The notes under the pieces are model-generated. The model ran no database searches, was not told the origin of the DNA, and saw nothing but the letters and a program-made list of their open reading frames with translations. From assembly GCF_014656075.1 (NCBI RefSeq), contig NZ_BNBS01000082.1:1-36654 (forward strand): DNA of 36,654 nucleotides. Direction: 5' to 3'. Origin of the DNA: Streptomyces hydrogenans (lineage in GTDB: Bacteria; Actinomycetota; Actinomycetes; Streptomycetales; Streptomycetaceae). The position numbers were made by a program, and so were the translations under genes. Positions 14,111 through 21,731 of this stretch are shown piece after piece (within the stretch, counting starts at the first letter, position 1; each line of letters opens with the position of its first letter).

Positions 14111-15715
14111 CTAGAGCGGGATGTTGCCGTGCTTCTTCGGAGGCAGGGATTCCCGCTTCGTGCGCAGCTGACGCAGACCCTTCACGACCTGCGCCCGGGT
14201 CTCCGACGGCAGGATCACCCCGTCGACGTACCCGCGCTCGGCCGCGATGTACGGGTTGAGCAGGGTGTCCTCGTACTCCTGGATCAGCCGCGCCCGCACC
14301 GCCTCGACGTCCTCGCCGGCCGCCTCCGCCTCGGCGATCGTCCGGCGGTGCAGGATGTTCACCGCGCCCTGCGCGCCCATGACCGCGATCTGCGCCGTCG
14401 GCCACGCCAGGTTCAGGTCGGCGCCCAGGTGCTTGGAGCCCATGACGTCGTACGCGCCGCCGAACGCCTTGCGGGTGATGACCGTGATCAGCGGGACGGT
14501 CGCCTCGGCGTACGCGTAGATCAGCTTCGCGCCGCGCCGGATGATGCCGCCGTACTCCTGGTCCACGCCCGGCAGGAAGCCCGGCACGTCCACGAAGGTC
14601 AGCACCGGGACGTTGAAGGCGTCGCAGGTGCGCACGAACCGCGCGGCCTTCTCGGAGGCGTTGATGTCCAGACAGCCGGCGAACTGCATCGGCTGGTTGG
14701 CCACGATGCCGACCGGGAAGCCCTCCACCCGGCCGAAGCCGGTCAGGATGTTCGGCGCGAAGAGCGCCTGGGTCTCCAGGAACTCGCCGTCGTCCACGAC
14801 GTGTTCGATCACCTTGTGCATGTCGTACGGCTGGTTCGCCGAGTCCGGGATCAGCGCGTCGAGCTCCAGGTCCTCGCCCGACACCTCGGTCTCCGCCGTC
14901 TCCGGGAAGGCCGGGGCCTCCGAGAGGTTGTTCGACGGCAGGTACGAGAGCAGCTGCTTCACGTACTCGATGGCGTCCTTCTCGTCACCCGCCATGTGGT
15001 GCGCCACGCCCGAGGTCGCGTTGTGCGTCCGGGCGCCGCCCAGCTCCTCGAAGCCCACGTCCTCGCCGGTCACCGTCTTGATGACGTCCGGACCCGTGAT
15101 GAACATGTGCGAGGTCTGGTCCACCATCACGGTGAAGTCGGTGATCGCGGGGGAATACACCGCGCCGCCCGCGCAGGGGCCCACGACCAGCGAGATCTGC
15201 GGGATGACGCCCGACGCGTGGGTGTTGCGGCGGAAGATCTCGCCGTACATCCCGAGCGCGCTCACGCCCTCCTGGATGCGGGCGCCGCCGGAGTCGTTGA
15301 TGCCGACGACCGGGCAGCCGGTCTTCAGCGCGAAGTCCATCACCTTGATGATCTTCTGGCCGTACGTCTCGCCCAGCGCCCCGCCGAAGACCGTGAAGTC
15401 CTGCGAGAACACGGCCACCGGACGGCCGTCCACCGTGCCGTAGCCGGTGACGACGCCGTCGCCGTACGGCCGGTTCTTCTCCAGGCCGAAGTTGGTCGAG
15501 CGGTGCCGGGCAAGCTCGTCCAGCTCCACGAAGGAGCCCTCGTCGAGCAGCAGGGCGATCCGCTCACGCGCGGTCAGCTTCCCCTTCGCGTGCTGCTTCT
15601 CCACCGCGCGCTCCGAGCCGGCGTGCGTGGCCTCGTCGATACGGCGCCTGAGGTCCGCGATCTTGCCCGCGGTCGTGTGAATGTCGATCTCGTACTGCTC
15701 TGCCGGCTCGGACAT
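14111..15715 (-). CDS. pccB: Acyl-CoA carboxylase beta subunit, propionyl-CoA type
   Basis: 534 aa carboxyltransferase. Two crotonase-like halves are visible: the N-half has GINDSGGARIQEGVSALG and VGPCAGGAVYSPAITDF, and the C-half has TFVDVPGFLPGVDQEYGGIIRRGAKLIYAYAEATVP and RKAFGGAYDVMGSK. It transfers CO2 from carboxybiotin to acyl-CoA. The residue equivalent to position 422 of S. coelicolor PccB, which sets acetyl- versus propionyl-CoA preference, is Asp423 here (GGAYDVMGSK), the propionyl-CoA form. The product, methylmalonyl-CoA, feeds polyketide and odd-chain metabolism. The epsilon subunit gene follows, and the biotin ligase gene diverges across a 134-bp spacer with an 18-bp palindrome. 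Confidence 0.94.
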   Translation of the reverse strand: MSEPAEQYEIDIHTTAGKIADLRRRIDEATHAGSERAVEKQHAKGKLTARERIALLLDEGSFVELDELARHRSTNFGLEKNRPYGDGVVTGYGTVDGRPVAVFSQDFTVFGGALGETYGQKIIKVMDFALKTGCPVVGINDSGGARIQEGVSALGMYGEIFRRNTHASGVIPQISLVVGPCAGGAVYSPAITDFTVMVDQTSHMFITGPDVIKTVTGEDVGFEELGGARTHNATSGVAHHMAGDEKDAIEYVKQLLSYLPSNNLSEAPAFPETAETEVSGEDLELDALIPDSANQPYDMHKVIEHVVDDGEFLETQALFAPNILTGFGRVEGFPVGIVANQPMQFAGCLDINASEKAARFVRTCDAFNVPVLTFVDVPGFLPGVDQEYGGIIRRGAKLIYAYAEATVPLITVITRKAFGGAYDVMGSKHLGADLNLAWPTAQIAVMGAQGAVNILHRRTIAEAEAAGEDVEAVRARLIQEYEDTLLNPYIAAERGYVDGVILPSETRAQVVKGLRQLRTKRESLPPKKHGNIPL

Positions 15716-15791
15716 CGGGATGCGGCTCCCTGCCTGGTCACGGGGGGTTCGTTGACTGCGAATGGGCTACTGCTGGCCTACTGACCCGTAG

Positions 15792-15809
15792 CGTATCGAC
15801 GCCGATACG
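15792..15809. promoter_or_regulatory. Candidate operator between pccB and birA
   Basis: CGTATCG and CGATACG form an inverted repeat with a 4-bp spacer (15792-15798, 15803-15809) in the divergent spacer. It lies upstream of the TACTCT that precedes the birA start by 7 nt. A regulator here could control both genes. Regulator unknown. Confidence 0.45.
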
Positions 15810-15849
15810 GTTCGGCACTGCGGTCTTTGCCACACCTACTCTGGCTTGC

Positions 15850-16701
15850 ATGACGTCCCCCAACGCCTCCGGCGGACCGTGGTCCGACCTCGAACGACCC
15901 CCGCTCAACGCCCGTGTGCTGCGTCAGGCCCTCCTCCTCCCGGACGGGCTGTGGAGCTCCCTGGACGTGGTGACGAGCACCGGGTCGACCAACTCCGACC
16001 TGGCCGCCCGGGCAGCGGAACTGCCCGAAGGGGCCGTGCTCGTCGCCGAGGAGCAGACCTCGGGGCGCGGCCGGCTCGACCGCACCTGGAGCGCCCCCGC
16101 GCGCTCCGGGCTCTTCCTCTCCGTGCTGCTCAAGCCGGACGTGCCCGCGCACCGGCTCGGCTGGCTGCCGCTGCTCACCGGCGTGGCCGCCGCCACCGGC
16201 CTGGTGAAGGCGGCCGGCACCGACATCTCCCTCAAGTGGCCCAACGACCTCCTCGTCACCGTGGACGGCGAGGAGCGGAAGGCCGGCGGGATCCTCGCCG
16301 AGCGGGCCGGCGAGGACGGCGTCGTCGTCGGCCTCGGCGTCAACGTCTCGCTGCGCGCCGAGGAGCTGCCCGTCCCCACGGCCGGCTCCCTCCTGCTGGC
16401 CGACGCGGTCTCCACCGACCGCGACACCCTGCTGCGGGCCGTCCTGCGCTCCCTCGCCGACTGGTACGGCGCCTGGGTGCGGGCCGACGGCGACCCCGAG
16501 GCGTCCGGTGTCCGGGCCGCCTACGAGGCCGGCTGCGCCACCCTCGGCCGCCGGGTCCGCGCCGACCTGCCGGGGGAGCGGATGCTGGAGGGCGAGGCGG
16601 TCTCCCTGGACGGCGACGGACGCCTGGTCGTGGCCACCGAGGGCGGCGGCACGGAGGCGGTCGGCGCGGGCGACGTCGTCCACCTGCGCGCGACCGGCTG
16701 A
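15850..16701 (+). CDS. birA: Biotin-[acetyl-CoA-carboxylase] ligase
   Basis: 283 aa. GSTNSDLAARA, EEQTSGRGRLDRTW (biotinyl-AMP binding loop), SLKWPNDLLV and KAGGILAE are the catalytic motifs of the BirA/LplA fold, followed by a C-terminal SH3-like domain. There is no N-terminal helix-turn-helix, so this is a monofunctional (class I) ligase that biotinylates carrier Lys residues, presumably Lys549 of the alpha subunit encoded at 8295-10049. It cannot itself repress biotin genes. No ribosome site is seen; TACTCT ends 7 nt before the ATG, suggesting a leaderless transcript. Confidence 0.92.
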   Translation: MTSPNASGGPWSDLERPPLNARVLRQALLLPDGLWSSLDVVTSTGSTNSDLAARAAELPEGAVLVAEEQTSGRGRLDRTWSAPARSGLFLSVLLKPDVPAHRLGWLPLLTGVAAATGLVKAAGTDISLKWPNDLLVTVDGEERKAGGILAERAGEDGVVVGLGVNVSLRAEELPVPTAGSLLLADAVSTDRDTLLRAVLRSLADWYGAWVRADGDPEASGVRAAYEAGCATLGRRVRADLPGERMLEGEAVSLDGDGRLVVATEGGGTEAVGAGDVVHLRATG

Positions 16702-16818
16702 GCACCCCGTACCGTTCCGGCGTGAGCCAGCCCACACCTGTCGTATCGTGGAGCGCGATCCAGGCGAACAGATCGGCAGGACAGTGGGCAGCGGCAGGGA
16801 ACGGGCAGGAGGCGGCCG

Positions 16819-17988
16819 GTGACCGTCGACGACGCGAACGAGGGCGAAGGCCGCCCCGAGCCGTCCGGGACGGCCGAAGCCGCCGAGACCTCGGCGTACC
16901 CCACCCCCCACCATGCCGTCGACCACACGGCCGAGCCGAGCGACGACCCGCTGGCGATCCGCCTCGAACAGCTCATCCTCGGCGCCGACCGCCGCTACAC
17001 CCCCTTCCAGGCCGCCCGCACCGCGGGCGTCTCCATGGAGCTGGCCTCCCGCTTCTGGCGCGCCATGGGCTTCGCCGACATCGGGCAGGCCAAGGCCCTC
17101 ACCGAGGCCGACGTGCTCGCCCTGCGGCGGCTCGCCGGCCTCGTCGAGGCGGGGCTGCTCAGCGAGCCGATGGCGGTGCAGGTGGCCCGCTCCACCGGGC
17201 AGACCACCGCCCGACTGGCGGAATGGCAGATCGATTCCTTCCTGGAGGGCCTCACCGAGCCGCCCGAGCCCGGCATGACCCGCGCGGAGGTCACCTACCC
17301 GCTGGTCGAGCTGCTCCTGCCGGAGCTGGAGGAGTTCCTGATCTACGTGTGGCGGCGCCAGCTCGCCGCCGCCACCGGGCGCGTCGCGCAGGCCGCCGAC
17401 GACGAGGAGATGGTCGACCGCCGGCTCGCCGTCGGCTTCGCCGACCTCGTCGGCTTCACCCGCCTCACCCGCCGCCTGGAGGAGGAGGAGCTCGGCGAGC
17501 TGGTCGAGGCGTTCGAGACCACCTGCGCCGACCTGGTCGCCGCGCACGGCGGCCGGCTGATCAAGACCCTCGGCGACGAGGTGCTGTACGCGGCGGACGA
17601 CGCCGGCATCGCCGCCGAGATCGCGCTGCGGCTGATCGAGACGCTCAGCCAGGACGAGACCATGCCGGCGCTGCGGGTCGGCATCGCCTTCGGCACCGTG
17701 ACGACCCGGATGGGCGACGTCTTCGGCACCACGGTGAACCTCGCCAGCCGGCTCACCTCGATAGCGCCGAAGGACGCCGTGCTGGTCGACAGCGCCTTCG
17801 CCGAGGAGCTGACCCGCACCCGCGAGGTGCCCGCCTCCGAGGCCGAGGCGGCGGAGGAGGCGGCCCGCGCCCAGAAGGAGGGCCGGGCCCCGGAGACGTA
17901 CCGTTTCGCCCTCCAGCCGATGTGGCAGCGGTCGGTCCGCGGCCTCGGCGTCGTGGAGCCCTGGCTCCTGAACCGCCGTCCGACCTAA
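16819..17988 (+). CDS. cya: Class III adenylate cyclase
   Basis: 389 aa, soluble. A disordered acidic N-terminus (1-45) is followed by a helical regulatory domain (about 46-185) like that of mycobacterial Rv1264/Rv2212-type cyclases, then the class III catalytic domain (about 200-345). Metal-binding Asp209 (FADLVGFT) and Asp253 (LGDE), adenine-selecting Lys249 and Asp300, and transition-state Asn307 and Arg311 (VNLASRL) are all present. I therefore expect active cAMP synthesis from ATP, probably as a homodimer. GTG start with AGGAGG at 16807-16812, 6 nt upstream. It corresponds in context to the single cyclase of S. coelicolor (next to birA), needed there for germination and development. Confidence 0.93.
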   Translation: MTVDDANEGEGRPEPSGTAEAAETSAYPTPHHAVDHTAEPSDDPLAIRLEQLILGADRRYTPFQAARTAGVSMELASRFWRAMGFADIGQAKALTEADVLALRRLAGLVEAGLLSEPMAVQVARSTGQTTARLAEWQIDSFLEGLTEPPEPGMTRAEVTYPLVELLLPELEEFLIYVWRRQLAAATGRVAQAADDEEMVDRRLAVGFADLVGFTRLTRRLEEEELGELVEAFETTCADLVAAHGGRLIKTLGDEVLYAADDAGIAAEIALRLIETLSQDETMPALRVGIAFGTVTTRMGDVFGTTVNLASRLTSIAPKDAVLVDSAFAEELTRTREVPASEAEAAEEAARAQKEGRAPETYRFALQPMWQRSVRGLGVVEPWLLNRRPT

Positions 17989-17991
17989 GAT

Positions 17992-18032
17992 CCCTCCCGG
18001 TGAACCATGTGAACCGTCGTTAACCGGGAGGG
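17992..18032 (+). promoter_or_regulatory. Hairpin that pairs with the enoyl-CoA hydratase ribosome site
   Basis: CCCTCCCGGT (17992-18001) pairs with ACCGGGAGGG (18023-18032), with AAC/GTT continuing the stem after one mismatch. The 3' arm contains the GGAGGG that precedes the hydratase ATG at 18041. The loop holds TGAACC twice. It could terminate cya transcription or gate translation of the next gene. Confidence 0.5.
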
Positions 18033-18040
18033 TGCGGGAG

Positions 18041-18829
18041 ATGTCCGAGCAGCGTTTTGGCGAGTACGTGCTGGTCCGCAAGGAGGGGCACGTCGCCGAG
18101 TTCGTCCTCGACCGGCCCAAGGCGATGAACGCGGTCTCCTCCGCGATGGCCCGCTCCATCGGCGACGCCTGCGCGGCGCTCGCCGCCGACCCGGAGGTCC
18201 GGGTCACCGTCCTGACCTCCTCGAACGACCGGGCCTTCTGCGTCGGCGCCGACCTCAAGGAGCGCAACTCCTTCACCGACGCCGAGCTGGTCCGCCAGCG
18301 GCCCACCGCCCGCGCGGCCTACACCGGCGTCCTGGAGCTGCCCATGCCGACCGTGGCGGCCGTGCACGGCTTCGCCCTCGGCGGCGGCTACGAGCTGGCG
18401 CTCGCCTGCGACCTGATCGTCGCCGACGCGACCACCGTCGTCGGCCTCCCCGAGGTCTCCGTCGGCGTCATCCCCGGCGGCGGCGGTACGCAGCTGCTGC
18501 CGCGTCGGGTGGGCGCCGCGCGCGCCGCCGAGCTGGTCTTCACGGCGCGCCGGGTGGAGTCCGCCGAGGCGCGCGAGCTGGGTCTGGTGGACGTGGTCGC
18601 GGAGGACGCCCGCGCGGCCGCCCTGGAGCTGGCCGGGCGGATCGCTGCGAACTCGCCGGTCGGGCTGCGCGCCGCGAAGAAGGCGATGCGGCTGGGCCAG
18701 GGCCTGGACCTGCGGGCCGGTCTGGAGGTCGAGGACGCGGCCTGGCGCTCGGTGGCCTTCTCGGGCGACCGCGCCGAGGGCGTGGCGGCGTTCAACGAGA
18801 AGCGGAAGCCGGAGTGGCCCGGCGAGTGA
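18041..18829 (+). CDS. Enoyl-CoA hydratase/isomerase family protein
   Basis: 262 aa crotonase-fold protein. The oxyanion-hole segment SNDRAFCVGADLKE, the GFALGGGYELALACDLIVA block and LPEVSVGVIPGGGGTQLLPR contain both glutamates used by true enoyl-CoA hydratases (GGGYE and LPE), so hydration of 2-enoyl-CoA is likely. The role is probably beta-oxidation or branched-chain acyl catabolism. I chose ATG 18041 because GGAGGG (18027-18032) lies 8 nt upstream; GTG 18032 would begin inside that site. The ribosome site is embedded in a hairpin. It follows the adenylate cyclase gene by 52 bp and could be cotranscribed. Confidence 0.9.
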   Translation: MSEQRFGEYVLVRKEGHVAEFVLDRPKAMNAVSSAMARSIGDACAALAADPEVRVTVLTSSNDRAFCVGADLKERNSFTDAELVRQRPTARAAYTGVLELPMPTVAAVHGFALGGGYELALACDLIVADATTVVGLPEVSVGVIPGGGGTQLLPRRVGAARAAELVFTARRVESAEARELGLVDVVAEDARAAALELAGRIAANSPVGLRAAKKAMRLGQGLDLRAGLEVEDAAWRSVAFSGDRAEGVAAFNEKRKPEWPGE

Positions 18830-18861
18830 CCGGATCGTCCCGTTTTCTATGAAATGTAACT

Positions 18862-18879
18862 TTCCGTGACGTCTCGGAA
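18862..18879. promoter_or_regulatory. Candidate operator palindrome upstream of cdgE-like gene
   Basis: TTCCGTGACGTCTCGGAA is an 18-bp palindrome with one mismatched pair, centred on GACGTC, in an AT-richer 84-bp spacer. It ends 34 bp before the diguanylate cyclase ATG, upstream of a TAAGCT that may be the -10. Regulator not identified. Confidence 0.45.
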
Positions 18880-18913
18880 GGGAAAACGGATCAAACCTCC
18901 CTAAGCTGGAGGA

Positions 18914-20047
18914 ATGGGAGAGGACGTGCGGCTGCGGGCCGTGGTGGCGCTGGCGCAGGGGATGGCGGCGGCGCACACCCCGCGCGAGTTCTGGCGGGCC
19001 GCCGCGCTCGGGGCGTGCGCCGGGCTCGGCGGGAGCTTCGGCGCCCTGTCGGTCTGGGAGCGGGACCACGGGCGGCTGCGGGTCCTGGTGAACGCCGGCG
19101 ACCGGGCGGTCGGCGAGGAGGAGTTCCCGGACGCGGAGACGTATCCGGTGCACCAGTTCCCCGAGATCACCGAGTTCCTGCACGAGCGGTGGGCGACCGG
19201 CGCCGGGCCGCACGCCTGGATCGAGACGGCCGACGCGCCCCGGGTCACCGGCCGCGTGGAGGGTCTGCGGCGGCGCGGCCGGTGCTGCTGCGTGGTCGCC
19301 CCGATCGTGCTGCACGGCCGGGCCTGGGGCGAGCTGTACGTGGCCCGGCCCGCCGGGGCGAAACCTTTCACCATCGCGGACGCCGACTTCGCGAACGTGC
19401 TCGCCGCCGTCATCGCGGCCGGCATCGCCCAGGCCGAGCGCCTGGAGGAGGTCCGCAAGCTCGCCTTCACCGACCCGCTCACCGGCCTCGCCAACCGCCG
19501 GGCGGTCGACTCCCACCTCGACCAGGCCATCGAGCGCTACCGAGCCGACGGCTCGGTCGTCAGCCTCGTCGTCTGCGACCTCAACGGCCTCAAGCGCGTC
19601 AACGACACCCACGGCCACGCGGTCGGCGACCGCCTCCTCGAACGCTTCGGCTCGGTCCTCTCGCGCTGCGGCGCCCGGCTGCCCGGCGCCCTCGCCGCCC
19701 GCCTCGGCGGCGACGAGTTCTGTCTCCTGGCCGTCGGCCCGACGGCGGACGAGGTCGTCGCCGTGGCGGAGGAGCTGTGCGTCCGGGCGGGGGAGCTGGA
19801 GCTCGGCGAGGGCGTCGCCTGCGGCGTCGCCTCCACCGGCGACCCCATCGGCCCCCTGAAGTCCGCCCGGCGCCTCTTCCGCCTCGCCGACGCGGCCCAG
19901 TACCAGGCCAAGGCCGCCCGCTCGTCGAAGCCGGTCGTGGCGGGCCGCGACGGCACCGTCGTCCGCCTCGCCGACGCCCCGCCCGGCGCCCGTGACCGCC
20001 GCCGCTTCCGCGACGCCCCGACGGTGGAGCCGCCGCCGGAGACGTAA
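18914..20047 (+). CDS. cdgE: GAF-GGDEF diguanylate cyclase, CdgE-like
   Basis: 377 aa, soluble. A GAF-type sensor domain (about 15-170, including VVAPIVLHGRAWGELYVARP) leads through a helical linker to a GGDEF domain starting FTDPLTGLANRRA and containing the intact active-site LGGDEF. This predicts synthesis of c-di-GMP from two GTP. The RxxD inhibitory site normally five residues before GGDEF is absent (the stretch reads LPGALAAR), so product inhibition by that route is unlikely. The tail after the domain is basic and proline-rich. GGAGGA abuts the ATG too closely to be a normal ribosome site, while TAAGCT ends 6 nt upstream, so the transcript may be leaderless. Position next to the cyclase/hydratase pair matches S. 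coelicolor cdgE. Confidence 0.9.
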   Translation: MGEDVRLRAVVALAQGMAAAHTPREFWRAAALGACAGLGGSFGALSVWERDHGRLRVLVNAGDRAVGEEEFPDAETYPVHQFPEITEFLHERWATGAGPHAWIETADAPRVTGRVEGLRRRGRCCCVVAPIVLHGRAWGELYVARPAGAKPFTIADADFANVLAAVIAAGIAQAERLEEVRKLAFTDPLTGLANRRAVDSHLDQAIERYRADGSVVSLVVCDLNGLKRVNDTHGHAVGDRLLERFGSVLSRCGARLPGALAARLGGDEFCLLAVGPTADEVVAVAEELCVRAGELELGEGVACGVASTGDPIGPLKSARRLFRLADAAQYQAKAARSSKPVVAGRDGTVVRLADAPPGARDRRRFRDAPTVEPPPET

Positions 20048-20084
20048 GGGGCCATTCGGGTGGGGGCCAGTGACACATTGCCTA

Positions 20085-20113
20085 GTGACAGCTCGGTCTT
20101 CAATCCGTAGGGT
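20085..20113 (+). promoter_or_regulatory. hutH promoter, probably giving a leaderless transcript
   Basis: GTGACA (20085-20090), 17 bp, then TAGGGT (20108-20113) is a good match to the housekeeping -35/-10 arrangement. Initiation about 7 nt later would fall on the A of ATG 20121. AGTGACA also occurs at 20069-20075, exactly 15 bp before the copy in the -35, and may be a regulator site. Confidence 0.65.
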
Positions 20114-20120
20114 GCTGAAT

Positions 20121-21668
20121 ATGGATATGCAGACAGTCGTTCTCGGCACGTCCGGCACGACCCCGCAGGACGTCATCGCCGTCGCCCGTCACGGCGCCCG
20201 CGTCGAGCTGTCGGCCGGCGCCGTCGAGGCCCTCGCCGCCTCCCGCGCCGTCGTCGACGCCCTCGCCGCCAAGCCCGAGCCCGTCTACGGCGTCTCCACC
20301 GGATTCGGCGCCCTCGCCACCCGGCACATCGACCACGAGCTGCGCACCCAGCTCCAGCGGAACATCGTCCGCTCGCACGCCGCCGGCATGGGCCCGCGCG
20401 TCGAGCGCGAGGTCGTCCGCGCCCTGATGTTCCTGCGGCTCAAGACCGTCGCCTCCGGCCACACCGGCGTCCGCCCCGAGGTCGCGCAGACCATGGCCGA
20501 CGTCCTCAACGCCGGCATCACCCCGGTCGTCCACGAGTACGGCTCCCTCGGCTGCTCCGGCGACCTCGCCCCGCTCTCCCACTGCGCCCTCGCGCTCATG
20601 GGCGAGGGCGACGCCGAGGGCCCCGACGGCACCGTGCGGCCCGCCGGCGAGCTGCTCGCCGCCGCCGGCATCGAGCCCGTCGTCCTCCGCGAGAAGGAGG
20701 GCCTCGCCCTCCTCAACGGCACCGACGGCATGCTCGGCATGCTGGTCATGGCCCTCGCCGACCTCGACACCCTCTACAAGTCGGCCGACGTCACCGCCGC
20801 GCTCTCCCTCGAAGCCCTCCTCGGCACCGAGAAGGTCCTCGAACCCGAGCTGCACGCCATCCGCCCCCACCCCGGCCAGGCCGCCTCCGCCGCCAACATG
20901 CTGGCCGTCCTCAAGGGCTCCGGCCTGACCGGCCACTTCCAGGCCGGCGAGGCCCCCCGCGTCCAGGACGCCTACTCGATCCGCTGCGCCCCGCAGGTCG
21001 CCGGCGCCGGCCGCGACACCATGGCCCACGCCCTGCTCGTCGCCGAGCGCGAGCTGGCCGCCGCCGTCGACAACCCGGTCGTCCTGGGCAACGGCGAGGT
21101 CCGCTCCAACGGCAACTTCCACGGCGCCCCCGTTGCGTACGTCCTCGACTTCCTCGCCATCGCCGCCGCCGACCTCGGCTCCATCGCCGAGCGCCGCACC
21201 GACCGGCTCCTCGACAAGAACCGCAGCCACGGCCTGCCGCCCTTCCTCGCCGACGACGCCGGCGTCGACTCGGGCCTCATGATCGCCCAGTACACCCAGG
21301 CCGCCCTGGTCAGCGAGATGAAGCGGCTCGCCGTCCCGGCCTCCGCCGACTCCATCCCGTCCTCGGCGATGCAGGAGGACCACGTCTCCATGGGCTGGTC
21401 CGCCGCCCGCAAGCTGCGCACCGCGATCGGCAACCTCGCCCGGATCATCGCCGTCGAGCTGTACGCCGCCACCCGCGGCATCGAGCTGCGGACCGGCCTC
21501 ACCCCGGCCCCCGCCTCGCGGGCCGCCATCGACGCCCTGCGCGCCGCCGGCGTCGAGGGCCCCGGCCCGGACCGCTTCCTCGCGCCCGACCTGGCCGCCG
21601 CCGACGTCTTCGTCCGCGAGGGCCGCCTGGTCGCCGCCGTCGAGCCGGTCACCGGCCCGCTGGCCTGA
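20121..21668 (+). CDS. hutH: Histidine ammonia-lyase
   Basis: 515 aa, MIO-dependent lyase. Catalytic Tyr56 lies in VYGVSTGFG, the cofactor loop is GSLGCSGDLAPLSH (143-156), and later motifs include NGTDGM, RCAPQVAG, DNPV, NGNFHG and the C-terminal glutamate/glutamine region SMQEDHVSMG. It deaminates L-histidine to urocanate, the first step of histidine catabolism. The MIO triad is Cys145-Ser-Gly rather than the commoner Ala-Ser-Gly. No other hut genes are near, consistent with scattered hut genes in streptomycetes. The start ATG 20121 coincides with the predicted transcription start; the longer open frame upstream overlaps cdgE and is rejected. A 20-bp perfect hairpin terminates it. Confidence 0.94.
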   Translation: MDMQTVVLGTSGTTPQDVIAVARHGARVELSAGAVEALAASRAVVDALAAKPEPVYGVSTGFGALATRHIDHELRTQLQRNIVRSHAAGMGPRVEREVVRALMFLRLKTVASGHTGVRPEVAQTMADVLNAGITPVVHEYGSLGCSGDLAPLSHCALALMGEGDAEGPDGTVRPAGELLAAAGIEPVVLREKEGLALLNGTDGMLGMLVMALADLDTLYKSADVTAALSLEALLGTEKVLEPELHAIRPHPGQAASAANMLAVLKGSGLTGHFQAGEAPRVQDAYSIRCAPQVAGAGRDTMAHALLVAERELAAAVDNPVVLGNGEVRSNGNFHGAPVAYVLDFLAIAAADLGSIAERRTDRLLDKNRSHGLPPFLADDAGVDSGLMIAQYTQAALVSEMKRLAVPASADSIPSSAMQEDHVSMGWSAARKLRTAIGNLARIIAVELYAATRGIELRTGLTPAPASRAAIDALRAAGVEGPGPDRFLAPDLAAADVFVREGRLVAAVEPVTGPLA

Positions 21669-21681
21669 CCCGACCCGTACG

Positions 21682-21721
21682 CGCCGGAAGGGCCGCCCCC
21701 CGGGGGGCGGCCCTTCCGGCG
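21682..21721. terminator. Very strong bidirectional terminator after hutH
   Basis: A perfect 40-bp palindrome (arms 21682-21701 and 21702-21721, beginning CGCCGGAAGGGCCG) lies between convergent hutH and the LAETG protein gene. Confidence 0.9.
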
Positions 21722-21731
21722 TACGACGGTG

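Noticed and set aside
15778..18306. An 842-codon minus-strand frame across birA and cya
   Set aside because: Antisense to two genes with intact catalytic motifs; its own translation has no domain.
18830..18913. BldD-type site in front of the diguanylate cyclase gene
   Set aside because: The spacer contains GTGAC but not the spaced TNAC/GTNA pattern I associate with BldD boxes.
19992..20120. Upstream extension of hutH overlapping cdgE
   Set aside because: Runs through the promoter and the end of the diguanylate cyclase gene; the family start is at 20121-20127.
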